NCBI GenBank assembly: GCA_028554755.1
Contig: JAPTOF010000003.1
Coordinates: 1,902,501 to 1,966,500, forward strand
Reading direction: 5' to 3'
Source: Cordia subcordata
Lineage: Eukaryota > Streptophyta > Magnoliopsida > Boraginales > Cordiaceae
Length of the DNA stretch: 64,000 bases
Part shown: piece after piece, positions 58,670 through 64,000 of the stretch
How positions within the stretch are numbered: the stretch's first letter is position 1
Layout: each line of letters begins with the position of its first letter
Notes under the pieces: generated by a model
Database searches by the model: none
What the model was told of the DNA's origin: nothing
Seen by the model: the letters and a program-made list of their open reading frames with translations, nothing else
Translations under genes and position numbers: made by a program

Positions 58670-59430
58670 CTCGCAGCCAGGAAATGCTATGCGACATCTC
58701 TGAAAGGTACTGGAAAAGGCAAGGAAGCCATGCAAAATGAGAAGCCGAACTCCAAGGCGGGGAATACCGAGGGGTACCTATGGAGATGCTAGAAGAAATT
58801 GTCATTGGAAAGAGTAATCAAAGGACCTATATAGGGTCAAAGTTGTTAGAAGAAGAAAATGGAAAGATGATCAAGTTCCTATCAAAGAACCAGGATGTGT
58901 TTTCCTGGTCAGTGCTGGACATGAAGGGGATCGATCCGGAGATAGTCGTCCACAAATTGAATGTGGACCCAAATGTGTATCCCGTGCAATAAAAAAGGAG
59001 GTCCTACTCTGTAGAAAAGAACCAAGCAGCTCTAGAAGAAATATAGAAAGTGGAGGGTCACCAACTACAACCCATATACAAATGATCAGAGTATGAAAGA
59101 GCAACTAGACTTGTTGGACGAAGTCTATGAAACCACTTACCTCAAGACTATGGCGCATAAGGAGGCCATGGCTCAGAACTTTGCCAAAACTGTGAAGGCC
59201 AAGGCGATCCAAGAAGGAAGCTTAGTATTGCGAAAGGCCCACTTCCGAAGAGATGAGAGAGATGGGAAGTTGGGTCCTAATTGGGAGGCCCCTACTTGGT
59301 CACAAAAGAAGTATGACCAGCAACCTACCGTCTGGTAAACCTTGACTAGAAAGATCTCGCCAACGCATGGAACGCGAAGCACCACCGACCTTACTATGTG
59401 CAGCAACCCAGTGTACCTACTGTTATGTCA
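58670..59430 (+). pseudogene. Gypsy pol remnants: reverse transcriptase start joined to integrase end
   Basis: 58780-58992 encodes the region before and at the start of reverse transcriptase (IGKSNQRTYIGSKL, FLSKNQDVFSWSVLDMKGI, HKLNVDPNVYPVQ). From about 59093 the sequence jumps to the pol C-terminus (LDLLDEVYE, GSLVLRKAHF, KLGPNWEAP, and in another frame LANAWNAKHHRPYYVQ). The catalytic reverse transcriptase, RNase H and integrase cores are deleted, so the element cannot move by itself. Confidence 0.8.
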
Positions 59431-59584
59431 TAATTCAATCAAGGCATGAGTGCCGTTTCTAGTAGCTTAGGGTTAAACTAAAAAGCCCATGATCCATGTA
59501 TGACTACTAGGTCATGTGTGCCAGCAAGGGTTAAATTAACTCTGTTTGCATCATGGAAAATGGATGCCTTCCACTGTATTCATA

Positions 59585-59865
59585 AAGATCTTTGTTGTTT
59601 TAATATGTTGATCTGTCATCGCAGAAGATCTTTATTGTTTTAACATATTGATCTATCATTGCAAAAGATCTTTGGTGTCTTAACATATTGACTTGCTATT
59701 GCAAAAAATCTTTGTTTTCTTAACATATTGATCTGTTATTGTAAAAGATCTTTGTTGTCTTAACATATTGATCCATTATCGCAAAAGACCTTTGTCGTCT
59801 TAATGTATTAATCTATCACAATTCTGAAGATCTTTGTTGTTCTAACATATTGATCGAAGTATTGT
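59585..59865. repeat. 40-bp tandem repeat, about seven units
   Basis: 'aagatctttgttgtcttaac' starts at 59585, 59625, 59665, 59705 (as aaaatc), 59745, 59785 (as aagacc) and 59826. Lies in the Gypsy 3' internal region. Confidence 0.9.
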
Positions 59866-60249
59866 TGTAAGTTGGGTACTTGCTGCCTTAACAACGCCCA
59901 GTAAACCAAAACCTTCCCAATAAGGAAAGCGATAAAAGGCAAAAGCTAATCATAAAATGGTATCAACTCGCGTACACGAGAACATGAAGTTGCAAGAATT
60001 TACTAGAAAGATACATGGATAATCCAAGAAGGAAACTCAAAATTCCTTTCTCCACTAATGCTAAGGAGACATTAATCCCCATACAGACAAAAGCATGAAA
60101 TAAGTAACAAGAAACACCAACCAGTCATAACCTAGAGGTAGCCATGTAGACTACTGGGGCAGAATGAAAACTCCTAAGCAATTAAGACAAATGTAGAGAT
60201 ACAACATCAACAAACTAGGTCAACTCTCCTGGTGAGGGGTCAGAGTACC
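59866..60249. other. Gypsy 3' internal region, noncoding
   Basis: No recognisable coding signal. Confidence 0.4.
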
Positions 60250-61340
60250 AAGACATCCTAGGAAAGGCAAAATGGCATACTCGTTATCAAGACCAGGCAT
60301 AGAAGGGGGAGTAAGGCAAATGAAGGAAGTATCCAAGGTAAGGTGATGGTCTGTGATCTCCTTAAGGAGTTCTAAATGGATCTACTGAACATTATTTCGA
60401 GCCTCGCACTTGAACCACTCGTAACCTTCGTCTGTCACTGTGAAGAACCCAAACGCCTCAGCCTTATCATGGTCAATCTCGTTGGCAAGGACCTTATACT
60501 TCCTTAAGCCAGCTAGCTTTTTGTCTTTCTCGACGATCTCCTGGTCCTTTGTCTTGCACAACGTACGAACCTCATCCTGCTCCATTCAGGCCTCTGCTAA
60601 CTCACTCTCTTTCTTCTCTATCAAGTCGCATGCCTTCATGTGTTGCTCTTCATGCGTTGCTCTTTATGCCTAACCCTTTCTTTGTTCCTATCCTCAGTAA
60701 ATGCATTGGCTAAGGCTTGCGCTTTCTTCCACTCCCCCTTGGCTACGGCGTGACACTTTTGTTCATCTTCGAGTCGTTAAGCTAGGTGTTTTACAAGCTC
60801 ACCAAGACATTCTAGGAAAGGCAAAATGGCATACTCGTTATCAAGACCAGGCATAGAAGGGGGAGTAAGGCAAATGAAGGAAGTATCCAAGGTAAGGTGA
60901 TGGTCTGTGATCTCCTTAAGGAGTTCTAAGTGGATCTACTGAACATTATTTCGAGCCTCGCACTTGAACCACTCGTAACCTTCGTCTGTCGCTGTGAAGA
61001 ACCCAAACGCCCCAGCCTTATCATGGTCAATCTCGTTGGCAAGGACCTTATACTTCCTTAAGCCAGCTAGCTTTTTGTCTTTCTCGACGATCTCCTGGTC
61101 CTTTCTCTTGCACAACGTACGAACCTCATCCTGCTCCATTCAAGCCTCTGCTAACTCACTCTCTTTCTTCTCTATCAAGTCGCGTGCCTTCATGTGTTGC
61201 TCTTCATGCCTAACCCTTTCTTTGTTCCTATCCTCAGTAAATGCATTGGCTAAGGCTTGCGCTTTCTTCCACTCCCCCTTGGCTACGGCGTGACACTTTT
61301 GTTCATCTTCGAGTCGTTAAGCTAGGTGTTTTACAAGCTC
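60250..61340. repeat. 554-bp tandem duplication
   Basis: 'ggaaaggcaaaatggcatac' occurs at 60261 and 60815. The two units are nearly identical. Unit 1 has a short duplication ('gttgctcttcatgc') missing from unit 2. It doubles the C-terminal part of the antisense ORF: the frame at 60382-60585 recurs at 60936-61139 with few changes. Confidence 0.9.
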
Positions 61341-62890
61341 AGCTACGTGGAGGTTGCCGGCAAAAGCCTGTCTAAGATAAGGGAACTGGTTAGAAAGCAG
61401 TAAAAGCAAGGAGAAAGAGAGCACGAAAGAAGTAGGGGCCAACGTACCTAGTGCAATGCATAATCCAGCTTCTTGTTGAAGTTCACCGAGCTAACTCCAG
61501 CCAAGGAAGTGTCTGGCCTGATGTGCTTTCAAGGGAAAAAGGAGTAATCGTTTTGTGAACCTTTAGAAGACTTTAGCGAGTAAATGATAGAGGAAAGAGG
61601 GACGTGATCTATGGATTCCTTGGAGGCTCCCCAAGACTTCTCTAGAGAATTTGAGGGAGTGGCCGTATAAGTCAACTCAGAAAGTGGTACAGTGCTGACC
61701 GCCTTCTCCTTGTCCGTAAGTCTAGTGAGCTTACATAGCCTGCACTCATCTGGGGAAAAGCCCACGCCAGTATCCTCCGTGAATAATAGAACTAGGTCCC
61801 GCGGAGGAACTGGAGTGAGGGCACTAATAGTTGCCGAGCTACTACGAGAAAAAAAAGCTTTCTTCAAGAGTTTACTAAAAAGGTCCCTGTAGTTTCTCTT
61901 CTTGTCAGCCATATCTATAAAAACAAAAGTGAAAGTTTGTTAGGTAACCCTGTCTTAATGAGTATACGGAGAAATAAAATAGGACGAAAGCCAAACGCAC
62001 TTCCCGGCTAGGAAGGCTCAGCAAAAGTTAAGAGTTCGCTGCTCTCGGGGGTAGCCGTAGATTTGGCAAACAAGCTATCTCTGCCATAGCTGCCCTGTGC
62101 ATGGGACTAGCCTTCGTTCGACCCAAGGTCGCTGTCAACCCTAGCAGCGTTGCTTTTATCCGAATCCTTTGAAAATTCAATTAATCAGGACATCCTCCTA
62201 TACAAGCCGGCTTCCCTCATATTTACAGCATCCAAGAAAGATTTAAAGAAATGGAGGTCCAGGCCTGAAGGAGTGACGACTGCCATCAGGGCCAGAGTAG
62301 TCTTCTCTGGTGCCATGTGAGACTTTTGGAACCCCCCGTTGATAGGAAAGTTTCATAAACCCTCCTTTAAAGATAGAAAGTAAAATCGGCTCCTTCACGA
62401 CATGTTTGGGCAGGAGACCTTGGTCATAAACCGCTTGTTCTTACGAGCTTGGAAATAGTACCACACAAAAGCGCGAGGCGATTTGCTCGAGGTCATAAGC
62501 TCAACGAAGGCATCCTTTGACGACGTGTAGCCCTAGTCAGACAAAAGGACTATCAAAGTAGTTATTATTTTCTAGTTGTTTAGGGCCAATTGCCAGGTGC
62601 TATCCCTTAACAAGAAAAAATGTCACAAAAGACTTGTGGAAATGGTATGCAGATCCCCATCTTTAAAGTGGATTCGTTAATAGCAATCTCACCTGCAGGG
62701 GGCAACAGGCATGCTCGTCAAGCCCCGGTGCACAAATGTTGACTGAGTCATCGATTTGACTGCACTTTTTAAACCTGTTTACCCTCCTCTACATAGTAAT
62801 GCTGGAGATATATTTGGTAATCCAGTCCAGAGGAGGAGGAGCCATAGAAGGCTTGCCCGGCCGATGAATCGTGCCTTCACGTGAGCAAAC
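60382..62890 (-). pseudogene. Antisense accessory ORF of the Tat-type Gypsy element, degenerate
   Basis: On the - strand the sequence starts near 62890 (MVCSREGTIHRPGKPSMAPPPLDW). It continues with stops through pieces reading SSKDAFVELMTSSKSPRAFVWYYFQARKN (about 62430-62530) and FYFLSLKEG. A frame at 61529-61912 follows (MADKKRNYRDLFSKLLKKAF), and a charged, coiled-coil-like segment (KDQEIVEKDKKLAGLRKYK) ends in YEWFKCEARNNVQ, present twice through the 554-bp duplication. Such antisense genes between pol and the 3' LTR are known in Tat-lineage elements such as Grande. Frames are broken, so no product is expected. Confidence 0.6.
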
Positions 62891-64000
62891 CATTGGCAGA
62901 GATGGGAAGTCAAACTACCAAACAACTATGTGGATATTATGAGAGCGGCAAAAGAAAAAGGGATGGTAGTTGAGCCGTAAAGGACTTTCCAAGAAAACAA
63001 ACATGTACGCATTAGAAAATCATAACAAGGACATCCTAAATGTGGTTTCAAATGAAGAAATAAATATGCATGTGCGTTACAAAGCCTGTGTGAAAACTTG
63101 CGGCAGCTTGTGAGGACCTGGGTGGAAAAAACTCATGATGATCAGCAGGCCCCACGAGGTACCTGTTCGCCCCCAATATCCGCGATAGCAACTATGCCCT
63201 ATAGATCCTTAGTTATCACGAGTGTCAGGAGCCCTAATCTTGAGGTAGGAAAATTGACCAGAGGTAGCCTGAAAAACTAGGCGAAACCGTCTCACTCCCA
63301 TCCACCCATAAGAGACCAAGAGATGCCGTGAGGGAAGGCAGACTCCACTAAGCGCGTTCGCCATCATGCACCAAAGGATGAAAGATGAAGAGATGCATCT
63401 ACGAAGCCTTAGCTATTGCGAGAAGGAAGAAGTAGCCCACCAAATAGAAGGGGAAGGCTCATAACCCTGAGAAAGGCGGACCCTACGAGGTTGCAATGAT
63501 CGAAGGATAGTTCCGTAGAGTCAGGTAGACCCTCAATCTCGTGTCCACTAGGGAGAAGCTATGCTTGAAGCGGGCAGACTTTCACAGCTGCATCCACTAG
63601 GAGTAGTCTCTTGTGTAAAAAGCAGATCCTTCGTTATTATGTGCTTGACATGAAGTAGTCCCATGAAGGTGAAGCTTCACTCAAAACAGGCACACTTTTG
63701 GGGTTACGTCGTTGGTAGAAGGGTTTCGTGAGAGGGACAGACCCTTCGCTGTTGCGTCCACCGCGAGGTAGTTCCTTGAGGTAAGTTTTGTGGCAAGCTA
63801 TAACGTTCTTACCTTGGAAGAAATCTTGCGAGAGATAGATGGTCAAGACCGAAAGGGAAGCTGGGAAATGCAATCTGTAAAATTGTGAAAAATAAAGGGA
63901 AGTGAAGGATAAAGGCCTATTTATAGAACTAAGCCTACGCGGAGAACGAGGCATCATTTACCAAGAAGAAGAAGCAAAACGTTCCAAAATGATTTTGTCC
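62891..64000. other. End of the Gypsy internal region, repeat-like
   Basis: Degenerate repeating phrases at about 63540-63790 ('tccactagg-agtagt', 'acatgaagtagtcccatgaagg', 'ccaccgcgaggtagttccttgagg') suggest old tandem units of about 80-90 bp. On the - strand a TATA-like box (CTATAAATAGG, about 63907-63917) could be a promoter for antisense transcription. The 106-codon frame at 63637-63957 (- strand) covers the repeats and is not called. Confidence 0.35.

Overview
The window reads as nuclear DNA of a eudicot plant. It is AT-rich, the genes are split by GT-AG introns, and most of it is retrotransposon and DNA-transposon debris of plant-specific families (Copia, Tat-type Gypsy, TRIM, LINE, Helitron, hAT, CACTA, and Mutator elements carrying a plant mobile domain gene). 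I saw no prokaryotic operons, rRNA or tRNA genes, or CRISPR. The species cannot be fixed from this sequence.

The only genes that look intact are two cytochrome P450 genes of the CYP72 clan, on the + strand at 17120-20154 and on the - strand at 48624-51544. Each has four exons with matching phases and 516 or 515 codons. They resemble CYP715A proteins, but the subfamily call is from memory. A third copy at 29156-33033 is a pseudogene with stops, lost splice sites, a frameshift, and a TRIM plus a Helitron inside exon 3. The copies sit in large duplicated blocks. The left block (about 14.5-21.6 kb) is inverted relative to the right block (about 46.3-55.2 kb). A middle block (27.6-33.7 kb) carries the pseudogene. 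A fragment of 3' flank only (45.06-46.26 kb) lies head to head with the right block. Differences between blocks show which mobile elements arrived after duplication.

Layout. 0-4 kb: broken MULE with a plant mobile domain (PMD) gene, split by a 1.17-kb hAT element with a perfect 8-bp target duplication. 4-9.9 kb: AT-rich intergenic DNA with hAT-like elements. 9.9-14.1 kb: Copia shell with two matching LTRs, holding an oppositely oriented Copia gag fragment and a 5'-truncated LINE. 14.5-22.2 kb: left P450 block. 22.2-27.6 kb: hAT-like copy, TRIM, CACTA terminus and an integrase-bearing Copia fragment. 27.6-33.7 kb: pseudogene block. 33.7-40.9 kb: a complete but degenerate MULE with a transposase gene and a convergent PMD gene, a minisatellite between them, and palindromic subterminal repeats. 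41-44.5 kb: unexplained region rich in a TTTGTTCACT-like motif. 44.5-55.2 kb: foldback elements and the right P450 block. 55.6-64 kb: degenerate Tat-type Gypsy element with an antisense accessory ORF, several tandem repeats, and no visible 3' LTR before the window ends.

No pathway can be read from neighbouring genes. The two live P450s would be microsomal monooxygenases with nearly the same promoter-proximal sequence. The rest of the window records repeated duplication and transposon insertion around them.
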